A stretch of DNA of 64,000 bases from Marinicella rhabdoformis (GTDB lineage Bacteria > Pseudomonadota > Gammaproteobacteria > Xanthomonadales > Marinicellaceae). Shown one piece after another: positions 47,979-56,009 of the stretch. Location of the stretch: the NCBI RefSeq assembly GCF_009671245.1, contig NZ_VTFS01000001.1, positions 407,914 through 471,913 on the forward strand, in the 5' to 3' direction. Numbering within the stretch: the stretch's first letter is position 1; the number at the start of each line of letters is the position of its first letter. The position numbers and the translations under genes were made by a program. The notes under the pieces were generated by a model that was not told the DNA's origin, ran no database searches, and saw only the letters and a program-made list of their open reading frames with translations.

Positions 47979-47990
47979 TTAACCTCTATT

Positions 47991-48046
47991 ATTCCAATCT
48001 TAAATATTCCAATCTTAAATATTCCAATCTTAAATATTCCAATCTT
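47991..48046. repeat. 15-bp tandem repeat, four copies
   Basis: ATTCCAATCTT recurs at 47991, 48006, 48021 and 48036, separated by AAAT, giving a perfect 15-bp period. It begins 12 bp upstream of the rnfA start codon, so it occupies the rnfA leader. Confidence 0.95.
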
Positions 48047-48062
48047 AATTAACCCAACCGTC

Positions 48063-48111
48063 ATTCCCGCGAAGGCGGGAATCTCATTGGCGAAACCAAT
48101 GCGCGAAGCGC
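48063..48111. repeat. REP-like element of three adjacent hairpins
   Basis: Three short inverted repeats follow one another: ATTCCCGC-GAAG-GCGGGAAT (48063-48082), CATTGG-CGAAA-CCAATG (48085-48101) and GCGC-GAA-GCGC (48101-48111). The first fits the ATTCCC-N8-GGGAAT pattern of the dispersed dRS3-type repeats known from Neisseria and seen in many proteobacteria. It lies between metG and rnfA. Confidence 0.75.
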
Positions 48112-48149
48112 CCTCACCACTAGCTAACCACTGCCCACTCTAGGCCCAA

Positions 48150-50213
48150 TTATTTAACACGCATCCCAGGAACAGCACCTTCATGCGGCTCTAAGATATA
48201 CAAATCATCACCACCAGGACCTGCGGCCAAAACCATCCCTTCAGACAAGCCAAAGCGCATTTTTCTCGGTGCCAAATTCGCCACCATCACAGTGTGTTTA
48301 CCTATTAAGTCCTCTGCTTTATAAGCTGACTTGATGCCAGCAAAAACATTCTTGGTGACACCACCCAAATCTAAGGTCAGCTGCAATAATTTATCCGCTT
48401 TCTCTACGGCTTTGGCATCGACAATTTTGACAATGCGCAAATCAATTTTAGCAAAGTCATCAAAAGCGATTTCGTCGCTGATAGGATCTTTGTCCAATTG
48501 ACCATTGTTTTCAACTTGAATCACAGACGTTTCCTTGGCTTCCAAATCTTGTTTAGATGCTTCCATCACTTTCTCTAAGGTTTCAGCCTCAATTCGCGCC
48601 ATCAATGGCTTGAACTTGTTGATTTCATGGTTAAACAAAGGTGAGTTAATCGCGTACCAATCATTCAAATCCACATTCAAAAAAGCTTCAGCTTTACGCG
48701 CTGTGAACGGAATCACAGGAGCCAACCAAGTCATCAACACCCTGAACAGGTTGATGCCCGTTGAGCACACTTGATGTACTTCTTCCATGCGTGACTCATC
48801 TTTGACAGCCACCCACGGTGCCATGTCCGCAATGTATTGGTTGGCTTTATCAGCCAATGCCATGATCTGGCGCACTGCCGCGTTGTATTTTCTCGCTTCG
48901 AACAGTTGGGCGATTTCATCCGAATGGCTCATGAACTCATCGTACAAAGCTTGATTGTGAAGTTCAGCTGACAATTTTGAATCAAATTTCTTTTTAATGA
49001 AGCCGGCACAACGTGAAGCAATGTTCACCACCTTACCCACCAAGTCTGAATTCACACGCTGACGGAAATCATCCATGCTCAAATCGATGTCCACCACGCC
49101 ATCAGATAATTTGGCAGCAAAGTAATAACGCAAGTAATCTGGATTCAAATGATCTAAATATGTCGAAGCTTTGATAAAAGTACCACGTGATTTACTCATT
49201 TTGGTGCCATTGACCGTCAAGAAACCATGGACATATACCGCATTCGGTAATTTCATGCCAGCTCCTGACAGCATCGCAGGCCAGAACAAAGAGTGAAAAT
49301 ACAAAATGTCTTTACCAATGAAATGCACCATCTCATGGTCAGTGTTTGGATTTATCCAAGGCTCAAAAGCTTCACCTGTTTTGTCACAGATGTGTTTCAA
49401 ACAAGCCAAATAACCGACTGGTGCATCCATCCAAACGTAAAAATACTTGTTCTCTTCACCAGGAATTTGAAATCCGAAATAAGGCGAGTCCCGAGAAATG
49501 TCCCAAGATTGCAATCCGGCCTCAAACCATTCGGCCAATTTATTACTCACTTCAGTTTGTAAGGTGCCCGAGTTCACCCAATCTTTCAACATGCCTTCGA
49601 ATTGCTTCAAGTTGACAAACAAATGCTTCGATTCTTTCAGAATAGGCGTCGCACCAGAGACCGCAGATTTGGGGTTCTTCACTTCAGATGAGTCGTAAGT
49701 GGCACCACAAACCTCACAGTTATCACCATATTGGTCATCAGCGCCACATTTGGGGCAAGTACCTTTGACAAAACGATCTGGCAAGAACATTTCTTTTTCC
49801 GGATCGAAATACTGTTCAATCACTTTTGACTCAATGTGACCTGCACCTTTCAACTTCAAATAAATTTCTGAAACCAAGTTTTTGTTTTCTTCAGTGTGGG
49901 TCGAATGGTAGTGGTCATAAGAGATACCAAAACCCTGTAAATCTGCCCAATGCTCATCACGGATACCGTCTACCAAAGCTTCTGGTGTCATGCCCTGCTT
50001 TTCCGCATTCAGCATAATGGGCGTTCCGTGTGCATCATCGGCACAAAGGTATTTTACCTCATGCCCCAAAGAACGCATCAACCGCGCCCAAATATCTGAT
50101 TGAGAATGCTCGACCAAATGGCCTAAATGCAAGGAACCACTGGCATAAGGCAAAGCCGACGTGACCAAGATTTTTCTGTTTTTATTGTTTTTATTTTCGT
50201 TGACTAGGGACAT
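48150..50213 (-). CDS. metG: Methionyl-tRNA synthetase
   Basis: It charges tRNA-Met. 687 residues with the class I HIGH-like motif [14 protein letters not shown], zinc cysteines [18 protein letters not shown], the KMSKS loop in [12 protein letters not shown], and a C-terminal tRNA-binding domain ([22 protein letters not shown] onward). The ATG at 50213 is preferred to an in-frame TTG at 50225. No clear ribosome site. Confidence 0.97.
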   Translation of the reverse strand: MSLVNENKNNKNRKILVTSALPYASGSLHLGHLVEHSQSDIWARLMRSLGHEVKYLCADDAHGTPIMLNAEKQGMTPEALVDGIRDEHWADLQGFGISYDHYHSTHTEENKNLVSEIYLKLKGAGHIESKVIEQYFDPEKEMFLPDRFVKGTCPKCGADDQYGDNCEVCGATYDSSEVKNPKSAVSGATPILKESKHLFVNLKQFEGMLKDWVNSGTLQTEVSNKLAEWFEAGLQSWDISRDSPYFGFQIPGEENKYFYVWMDAPVGYLACLKHICDKTGEAFEPWINPNTDHEMVHFIGKDILYFHSLFWPAMLSGAGMKLPNAVYVHGFLTVNGTKMSKSRGTFIKASTYLDHLNPDYLRYYFAAKLSDGVVDIDLSMDDFRQRVNSDLVGKVVNIASRCAGFIKKKFDSKLSAELHNQALYDEFMSHSDEIAQLFEARKYNAAVRQIMALADKANQYIADMAPWVAVKDESRMEEVHQVCSTGINLFRVLMTWLAPVIPFTARKAEAFLNVDLNDWYAINSPLFNHEINKFKPLMARIEAETLEKVMEASKQDLEAKETSVIQVENNGQLDKDPISDEIAFDDFAKIDLRIVKIVDAKAVEKADKLLQLTLDLGGVTKNVFAGIKSAYKAEDLIGKHTVMVANLAPRKMRFGLSEGMVLAAGPGGDDLYILEPHEGAVPGMRVK

Positions 50214-50345
50214 GAAATGACGCAAGTTTAAGTAAACCGCGTATTATCCCACGTATGACAAGCATTTAACAAGCCATCAAACCTGCTTTAAAAACATCTT
50301 TCACCCCCCATGGTCGCTGCCAAAAACAATCACGCTGGCCACCAC

Positions 50346-50378
50346 AAAAAAAGGGCCGCTGATAATAGCCGCCCTTTC
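50346..50378 (-). terminator. Rho-independent terminator downstream of the M56-peptidase gene
   Basis: On the minus strand the arms AAAGGGCGGCT and AGCGGCCCTTT form a stem with one internal mismatch and a 6-nt loop, followed directly by a run of T. It lies 24 bp past the stop of the blaR1-like gene and before metG. Confidence 0.75.
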
Positions 50379-50401
50379 TGTTTAAAACTGAACCCAATGA
50401 T

Positions 50402-51562
50402 TCAATCCATTTTAAACTCCATTACTTGAGTGCCATGAGTATCTTGGGCCAAAGGCTCAAAAGTCCATTGTTTGATTGCTGCTATCGCTGCTTTATCGAA
50501 CACCCCTGCCGGTTCTGATGCAGTCACTTTCACCTCCTTAACCTGGCCTGATTGAGTGACCAAAAAATTTAATTCCACAACACCATTCAGCTTTTTCTGA
50601 TAAGCACTGAGGGGGTAGCGCGGCGCCACCCGTTCAAGCACCTCCAGTTGAGCACCAGATTCACGGCTTGGCTCCGGCATGCCTGCCACTGCACCCAAGG
50701 CCACAGCAGTTAAACAAAAAATGCCTGCGAAAATGCTTTTATGGCGTTGTTGTTTGATTTGATTGATATTCATGATCCTCTCTTTTAATTTTAAAGTATA
50801 AGAACACATCATCGAAGAACCCCTGTTTTGCGGGCTCCTCACCCCCAGATTCAACAACAAATGTGCATATGCAGGTGCATCTTGTGTGTTGTTTATCACC
50901 TTTTCATCACAGGACATCTCTTGGTCTTCTACCAATAATTGACCCCAGATTCGATGCAAAGGCAAAAACCAAAACACACAACACACGCCTTCTAGACACA
51001 GACGCCAAAATGGGTCTGCCCGCTGGCAATGAATTTTTTCATGCATCACCAATAACTTTATGTCATTGCCTGACAATTCTTTAAACACAAAGCCCGGCAA
51101 AAATATTTTGGGCTTGATGAATCCAAATGCCATGGGAGGCCAGCCAGATGGACTGACAAAAACACCATCAGAAAAAAGTTTGTACTCATCGGCTATGCGC
51201 TGCTTAATTTTGTTGTACTGCTTCCTTAATCGCCACATTTTCCATAAAGCAACCGCACCCCAGGTCAACACCAAGAGTTTTTTCCAATCAAAACCTGGCG
51301 TTAAATCACCCAATTGCTCGACAGGTGCCTTAACTGCGATCACCATGGGTGCCAAGTCAACAACTGGCACCCCGTTATTGGAAAAAACAAAGCAACTTGC
51401 CAAGCCAACAGGCAGTGCCAACCAAACCTTCAAAACCGTTGATCTGGAAGTGTTTTTCTTTATCAAATATTGCCTGAATACAAAAACCATCATCAGCAAA
51501 GTGAGCACAACCATGCTGCTGTAAATCACAAAACCCAACATGCCATCCCATGTAACACTCAT
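50402..51562 (-). CDS. M56 (BlaR1/MecR1-like) peptidase with C-terminal TonB domain
   Basis: A 386-residue membrane protein. Helices at about 10-30 and 45-62, then a zinc metallopeptidase region with HEKIH at 174-178, a further helix near 278-295, and a C-terminal TonB-like domain (VAPRYPLSAYQKKLNGVVELNFLV, ending in AIKQWTFEP). The beta-lactam sensor domain of true BlaR1 is absent. It is coupled to the BlaI-like repressor (ATGA). By analogy it senses an envelope signal and cuts the repressor; the signal is unknown. Confidence 0.85.
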   Translation of the reverse strand: MSVTWDGMLGFVIYSSMVVLTLLMMVFVFRQYLIKKNTSRSTVLKVWLALPVGLASCFVFSNNGVPVVDLAPMVIAVKAPVEQLGDLTPGFDWKKLLVLTWGAVALWKMWRLRKQYNKIKQRIADEYKLFSDGVFVSPSGWPPMAFGFIKPKIFLPGFVFKELSGNDIKLLVMHEKIHCQRADPFWRLCLEGVCCVFWFLPLHRIWGQLLVEDQEMSCDEKVINNTQDAPAYAHLLLNLGVRSPQNRGSSMMCSYTLKLKERIMNINQIKQQRHKSIFAGIFCLTAVALGAVAGMPEPSRESGAQLEVLERVAPRYPLSAYQKKLNGVVELNFLVTQSGQVKEVKVTASEPAGVFDKAAIAAIKQWTFEPLAQDTHGTQVMEFKMD

Positions 51563-51933
51563 GGTTGTTGCTCCATTTTTTCAATCATGGCTTTGATTTC
51601 TGCAATTTCTTCAGCACTTAATTTTTCATGACTGGTGAATGCTGCCACCATATTACTCAACTTACCATCATATAAATCACCAATAAAAGTTTGGTTTTGA
51701 GTCACCAAATAATCGGCCTTGGCCACCACAGGTAAGTAAAAGTATGCCCTGCCTTGTTGCTCAAATTTAATAAACCCTTTTTTTAATAAACGGTTGATCA
51801 GTGATTTCACTGTGGCAGTGGTCCAATTTTGGCTTTTAACTAAACCATCAATTTGATGCGCAGATAAAGGCGACTCTTTCCACAATTCTTTCATGACGAC
51901 CAATTCTGCTTGACTGATATTTTGATTATTCAT
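51559..51933 (-). CDS. BlaI/MecI-family transcriptional repressor
   Basis: A 124-residue winged-helix repressor: ISQAELVVMKELWKESPLSAHQIDGLV then WTTATVKSLINRLLKKGFIKFEQQGRAYFYLPVV. The C-terminal helices should dimerise. Two operator-like palindromes of the BlaI type lie just upstream, so it very likely represses its own operon with the M56 peptidase. Confidence 0.92.
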   Translation of the reverse strand: MNNQNISQAELVVMKELWKESPLSAHQIDGLVKSQNWTTATVKSLINRLLKKGFIKFEQQGRAYFYLPVVAKADYLVTQNQTFIGDLYDGKLSNMVAAFTSHEKLSAEEIAEIKAMIEKMEQQP

Positions 51934-51937
51934 TTCC

Positions 51938-51953
51938 GATTACACTTGTAAAC
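51938..51953. promoter_or_regulatory. BlaI-type operator, proximal
   Basis: GATTACA-CT-TGTAAAC, with the TACA-N2-TGTA core of Bla/Mec operators, ends 5 bp upstream of the repressor start codon. One arm base departs from perfect symmetry. Confidence 0.8.
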
Positions 51954-51963
51954 ATAATACAAT

Positions 51964-51979
51964 GATTACAGATGTAATC
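51964..51979. promoter_or_regulatory. BlaI-type operator, distal
   Basis: GATTACA-GA-TGTAATC is a perfect 7-bp-arm palindrome with the same TACA-N2-TGTA core, 26 bp centre-to-centre from the proximal site. A minus-strand TTGACT (plus 51985-51990) and a TATTAT between the two sites are candidate promoter elements that a repressor here would cover. Confidence 0.85.
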
Positions 51980-52048
51980 TTATAAGTCAAGTCTATTTAT
52001 GAATTGATTGACTAAGCAATCCAGGCACAAACGAATGATTACAAAAAA

Positions 52049-52285
52049 TTAAGACATCAAAAAAACGTGAACTGAATAGCCCACAGAAACACCAACGACC
52101 AGCCAAAAGAATATTTTTAAATCTGCCCAAAAGTCATCAATGAACCTGCCCCGAAAAATATTAATGACATCTGGTGTAAACCACAACATCAGACAATCTT
52201 TAAAATCTTCTATGTCATCAAAGAACCAGTAAAAAGTGGCACGCATTACTGCGAACGCAGCAACTATAGAGAGTATGATTTCCAT
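52049..52285 (-). CDS. Small membrane protein, unknown function
   Basis: A 78-residue protein with two hydrophobic segments (about 2-20 and 56-76) around a charged, aromatic-rich loop (FFDDIEDFKDCLMLWF). No family recognised and no strong ribosome site, so the gene call is moderate. It sits between the blaI operon and the 177-bp repeats. Confidence 0.55.
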   Translation of the reverse strand: MEIILSIVAAFAVMRATFYWFFDDIEDFKDCLMLWFTPDVINIFRGRFIDDFWADLKIFFWLVVGVSVGYSVHVFLMS

Positions 52286-52378
52286 GCAATGATTGTATTC
52301 ATAACGAATATAAAATACAAAGGCTGAAGGTCATTGAATTTCAAGAGATAGATTTCAAAGGTATAATGGCGGTAATAA

Positions 52379-52870
52379 GGATTAATGAAATACGTCCTGT
52401 ATTTCACCCTGCGGGCGCCTTTGGTGTTCATAATTGTTCCTGATAATTATGTCGAACCACTCGGGATCTTACCTTCTTTCATTGCCATTATAAAACCTAC
52501 ACAAAAAGACGTGTGATTAAAAAAAATGAGATGGGGTACGTGAATGTTTGTAGAGGGATTAGTGAAATACGTCCTGTATTTCACCCTGCGGGCGCCTTTG
52601 GCGTTCATAATTGTTCCTGACAATTATGTCGAACCACTCGGGATCTTACCTTCTTTCATTGCCATTATAAAACCCACACAAAAAGACGTGTGCTTAAAAA
52701 AAATGAGATGGGGTACGTGAATGTTTGTAGAGGGATTAATGAAATACGTCCTGTATTTCACCCTGCGGGCGCCTGTGGCGTTCATAATTGTTCCTGACAA
52801 TTATGTCGAACCACTCGGGATCTTACCTTCTTTCATTGCCATTATAAAACCCACACAAAAAGACGTGTGA
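52379..52870. repeat. Three tandem 177-bp repeats next to tRNA-Ser
   Basis: Copies are 52379-52555, 52556-52732 and 52733-52870; the third is cut short where it meets the tRNA trailer. They differ at only a few positions. Each copy holds these plus-strand hairpins (copy 1 coordinates): GAAATAC/GTATTTC (52387-52405), CGCC/GGTG (52416-52426), CATAATTG/TAATTATG (52429-52451) and TACAC/GTGTG (52498-52515). On the minus strand each has GGTAAGAT then CCCGAGTGGTT (plus 52455-52473 in copy 1), resembling the first 20 bases of the adjacent tRNA-Ser. No open reading frame of note. Confidence 0.93.
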
Positions 52871-52879
52871 TTTTTATAA

Positions 52880-52969
52880 TGGCGGTGAGAGAGGGATTCG
52901 AACCCTCGATACGCTTTCACGTATACACGCTTTCCAGGCGTGCTCCTTCAACCACTCGGACACCTCACC
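52880..52969 (-). tRNA. tRNA-Ser (anticodon GGA)
   Basis: A 90-nt serine tRNA with encoded CCA. The 5' acceptor strand is GGTGAGG, the D arm has CCGAGTGGTT, the anticodon stem CACGC/GCGTG encloses loop CTGGAAA (anticodon GGA, reading UCC/UCU), a long variable arm follows (TATACGTGAAAGCGTA), and the T arm is GAGGG-TTCGAAT-CCCTC. It is close to E. coli tRNA-Ser(GGA). Confidence 0.97.
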
Positions 52970-53416
52970 GCATAAGGGTTGCGGATTTTACTTGTTTTTG
53001 TGATAAAAAGAAATGATTTTACTGGCTACTTTGTTCACAACAGCAATGACTTGATTTGATTAGAATGTAACGAAACTTAATTTGAATAAAAATCATTTGA
53101 GAGCGGGGTGGATAAAATACGTCCTAATATAACCTAGGGATCAATTGTAATCGTGTAGAAATTACTGATCACAGCTAATTGCCTTTTGAAAGCTCAAACG
53201 ATATTTTACCCAAAACACCCAACCAAGACAGCCCTCCTTTTGCCAATCAGCACGCCCATTCACTGTTATCAGAAAAACTTCTTCTTTATTTAATGTTATG
53301 AAGCAATACCTTGTATATAAGTCGACCTAAGCTCGATTTTTAAAGTTCGAAACAGCCGATTCGGACGATAACACCTAACCTTTACAGCACAATGGCATTT
53401 TTTACTCAGATTCATT
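52970..53416. other. Gene-free region upstream of tRNA-Ser
   Basis: 447 bp without a convincing gene. It should hold the tRNA-Ser promoter (minus) and the promoter of the DUF2306 gene (plus). The only notable sequence is AAATACGTCCT at 53115-53125, matching the first hairpin of the 177-bp repeat and possibly a relic copy. Confidence 0.6.
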
Positions 53417-54049
53417 ATGCCTATTTATATCAAATACTTCATATTTTGTCTTTACGCCATTGCTGCGGTCGGGGTGGCTTATTACGCCGTCACATATTTT
53501 CAGCAACCCATCAACATCAACATCAACAACCCATTCCAACTGAAATTACTGAACTCCGGCTGGCTGACTCCCATGCATTTTTATGCTTCAGGCTTGGCTT
53601 TGGCTTTGACACCCTGGCAACTCAGTAAAAAAATCAGAAACTTTTCAAAATCAATTCACAGAACCATTGGTTTGCTCTATGTCTTGTCAGTCTTGCTGGG
53701 CGGTGTTTCAGGTTTGCTGTTGGCTTTGAATGCAACCGGTGGCTGGGTTGCCAAGCTCGGTTTTGGCAGCTTAGCCGTGATTTGGTTAAGTACCACTGCC
53801 ATGGCATTTTACCATGCACTACAGCATGACATCAGCAAACATAAAATTTGGATTTATAGAAGTATCGCTTTAACCACTGCCGGCATCACCTTACGCATCA
53901 TGCTGGGAGTGGGTTTAGGGCTCTTCCAATGGCCTTTTTTAACCGTCTATGTACCCATTGCTTGGCTGTGCTGGGTGCCCAACTTAATCTTTTGTGAATG
54001 GTTTATTCAGCGTCGCTTTATTCGGCGGCCTCAAACTGTTTTGATTTGA
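53417..54049 (+). CDS. DUF2306-like membrane protein
   Basis: A 210-residue protein with about six to seven transmembrane helices. LTPMHFYASGLALALTPWQLSKKIR, HRTIGLLYVLSVLLGGVSGLLLAL and HALQHDISKHKIWIYRSIALT have the spacing of histidines and glycines seen in DUF2306. The function of that family is unknown. The 3' end overlaps the convergent AraC-type gene by 32 bp. Confidence 0.75.
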   Translation: MPIYIKYFIFCLYAIAAVGVAYYAVTYFQQPINININNPFQLKLLNSGWLTPMHFYASGLALALTPWQLSKKIRNFSKSIHRTIGLLYVLSVLLGGVSGLLLALNATGGWVAKLGFGSLAVIWLSTTAMAFYHALQHDISKHKIWIYRSIALTTAGITLRIMLGVGLGLFQWPFLTVYVPIAWLCWVPNLIFCEWFIQRRFIRRPQTVLI

Positions 54050-55070
54050 ACTCACTGGGAGTCATTTGGGTGTACTTTTTGAAAGATGTATTAAATGTTG
54101 ACTTGGCCGTGAACCCGCAGTCAAAAGCAATTTCAATGATGGTTTTTTTATTGTCGGGTTGTTGTAGCTGCCATTTGGCGGCTTCAACCCGCAGTTGGTT
54201 GATGTATTCTCTGAATGACTGATTGTGCAGCTGATTGATCACCAAAGACACCAGGTATTCAGGGTAACCAGATTTCATTGATAACTTGCCAATGGTTAAA
54301 GTGGGGTCCAAATACAAAGCCTCTTGATTCATTAACTGGCCTAACTTTGCATCGACTTCGGGGAAGCGCTCGTCTTCAATGTGCTCAGGGGGACGCAGTT
54401 TTTCTACCGGCTGGATACTTTGTTGATTTAAAGCCAGGTAAGCCATCACAGTCATCCATAATGCCACAGCCACATAAATCATCCAAAAATTATAGCCTTC
54501 GATAGGTAACAGCCATTGGGTTAACGCGATCAACCAAATGGCTGCTTGAAAATAGGCCATCACATCAATCCACAGCAAACTGATTCCGTCGGTATTGGAT
54601 AGTTTTTGATCCAAGCTAGATCGGTAGCGCCTGATAGTCACCAAGCCTGCCAACACATAACTGACACTGTAGCTATACAACATCCAATCAAATATGGCCT
54701 CCCACCATGGCACATAGGACACCGCCTCAAATTGAGATGGCAGCACCAGACCCAGCATGGTGAGAAAACCCAGAAAATGTACACAATCATGCCAACGTAT
54801 GGGCTGCTTGGTAGTGATGGTTCTTACATACAAATAAAAGAAACTGCCGTACATAAATGGAAACAGCTTTATCAAGCCATACAAGAATAACAGCGGGGTG
54901 TTTTGATCGTTCAAATAAACCACTTTGACCGCCAGATCGGTCACCAATAAAAGCATCCAAACCCCCAGCAATCGATTGCTGGTTTGGTTAACTTGTTTTC
55001 TCAACAAGGCCATGGCAAGGATCAACCCTTGAGCCGCTCCAATGACATAAATATATGAAATAACTAACAT
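54018..55070 (-). CDS. AraC-type regulator with membrane-spanning N-terminal domain
   Basis: A 350-residue protein. The first 215 residues contain about seven hydrophobic helices; the C-terminal part (about 245-345) is an AraC-type double helix-turn-helix with TIGKLSMKSGYPEYLVSLVINQ and IIEIAFDCGFTAKSTFNTSFKKYTQMTPSEFK. It presumably senses a membrane or periplasmic signal and binds DNA while membrane-anchored. Possible target: the convergent DUF2306 gene or others nearby; not shown. Confidence 0.85.
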   Translation of the reverse strand: MLVISYIYVIGAAQGLILAMALLRKQVNQTSNRLLGVWMLLLVTDLAVKVVYLNDQNTPLLFLYGLIKLFPFMYGSFFYLYVRTITTKQPIRWHDCVHFLGFLTMLGLVLPSQFEAVSYVPWWEAIFDWMLYSYSVSYVLAGLVTIRRYRSSLDQKLSNTDGISLLWIDVMAYFQAAIWLIALTQWLLPIEGYNFWMIYVAVALWMTVMAYLALNQQSIQPVEKLRPPEHIEDERFPEVDAKLGQLMNQEALYLDPTLTIGKLSMKSGYPEYLVSLVINQLHNQSFREYINQLRVEAAKWQLQQPDNKKTIIEIAFDCGFTAKSTFNTSFKKYTQMTPSEFKSKQFEAAE

Positions 55071-55272
55071 GTTTCAGTGGTTTAAATTTGCCACATTTTA
55101 GTCAATTTGCCTCAGACCTTGTCCATGTTTTGCTTGGAAAATTAAAATTCACTTTGAAAATAAATAGTGATCCGAACAAATCTGCCAAAACCATCGCCTG
55201 GCTGGGCATCAGCCCTGTAAGCACCTATTAAAAAAGAAAATCGACGACCTGCCACCTCATGGCTTAGAAACC

Positions 55273-56009
55273 TCAACCTTTAGTCACCTTGTTTTGCGCT
55301 TCATTTAATGAAGGGTTTGCAGTTTCTGAAAATTGACTGGTTAAAGGAAATAAAGTCATGGCCAACAAGTCAATGGCCGTATGCATGACTGCGGCCAACC
55401 ACAAATCACCTGTACTGAGGTAGATCCATGAAAAAACCAGACCCAAAGCCAATGCGCCTATGCTGTTTTTCCAACCAGTGGCATAGTGAGTTAAAGCAAA
55501 GATGACATTGGCCAATATGACCGATGGCCACATACCAAACCATGTGCTTAATTGCCAATAGACAAATCCTCGGTAGATGAGCTCTTCGCAAAAACCCGCC
55601 GTGTATGAAAGTACCACACCCCATTTGTACTGGCGCTGTGTTTGTGGCAAATAATGTGACACGTGGCGATACAACTTGGCAATGAAATTTAAAGTTTTGG
55701 TTTTGGGCTTGAACCTTGTATAAATCCATACCGAAGATAACAGCATCAGCAATAATATAACTACGTAAGGGCCTGCATGGTTTGAGATACCAATTTCAGC
55801 CAGCGAGTCATTTGAAAACCACATGGCCACAACTATAGCCACCGTTATAAACCATTGAACCACTATCCCTTGAATATAGATGCCCACTTTGAGGTGTGGT
55901 TGTTCTGCAATATTTGTTTCACCGTACCACTGTTTTTGATGGCCAAATAAGGCATGAGCAACCCCACTGTAATAAGTATTAAGTTGTATGTTAATTGGCT
56001 AATCATCAT
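55273..56009 (-). pseudogene. CPBP-family intramembrane protease, broken by a frameshift
   Basis: The main open part (55273-55887, 204 residues) has the CPBP/CAAX motifs EELIYRG (E101, E102, R106), FALTHY and a late HTAIDLL. Upstream, from ATG 56009 in another frame, 48 codons encode MISQLTYNLILITVGLLMPY and ILQNNHTSKWA before a stop at 55863, which is the normal N-terminal helix of such proteins. Loss of one A near 55882 would explain the break. The start overlaps the upstream AraC-type gene by 11 bp. Without the upstream part, a GTG at 55887 could start a shortened protein. Confidence 0.7.

Noticed and set aside
52362-52477. A second functional tRNA-Ser in the repeat
   Set aside because: The 5' half resembles tRNA-Ser, but there is no TTCGAAT T-loop and the anticodon loop lacks U33; at best a tRNA-derived element.
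52379-52870. CRISPR array
   Set aside because: The units are contiguous 177-bp copies with no short repeat/unique spacer pattern.
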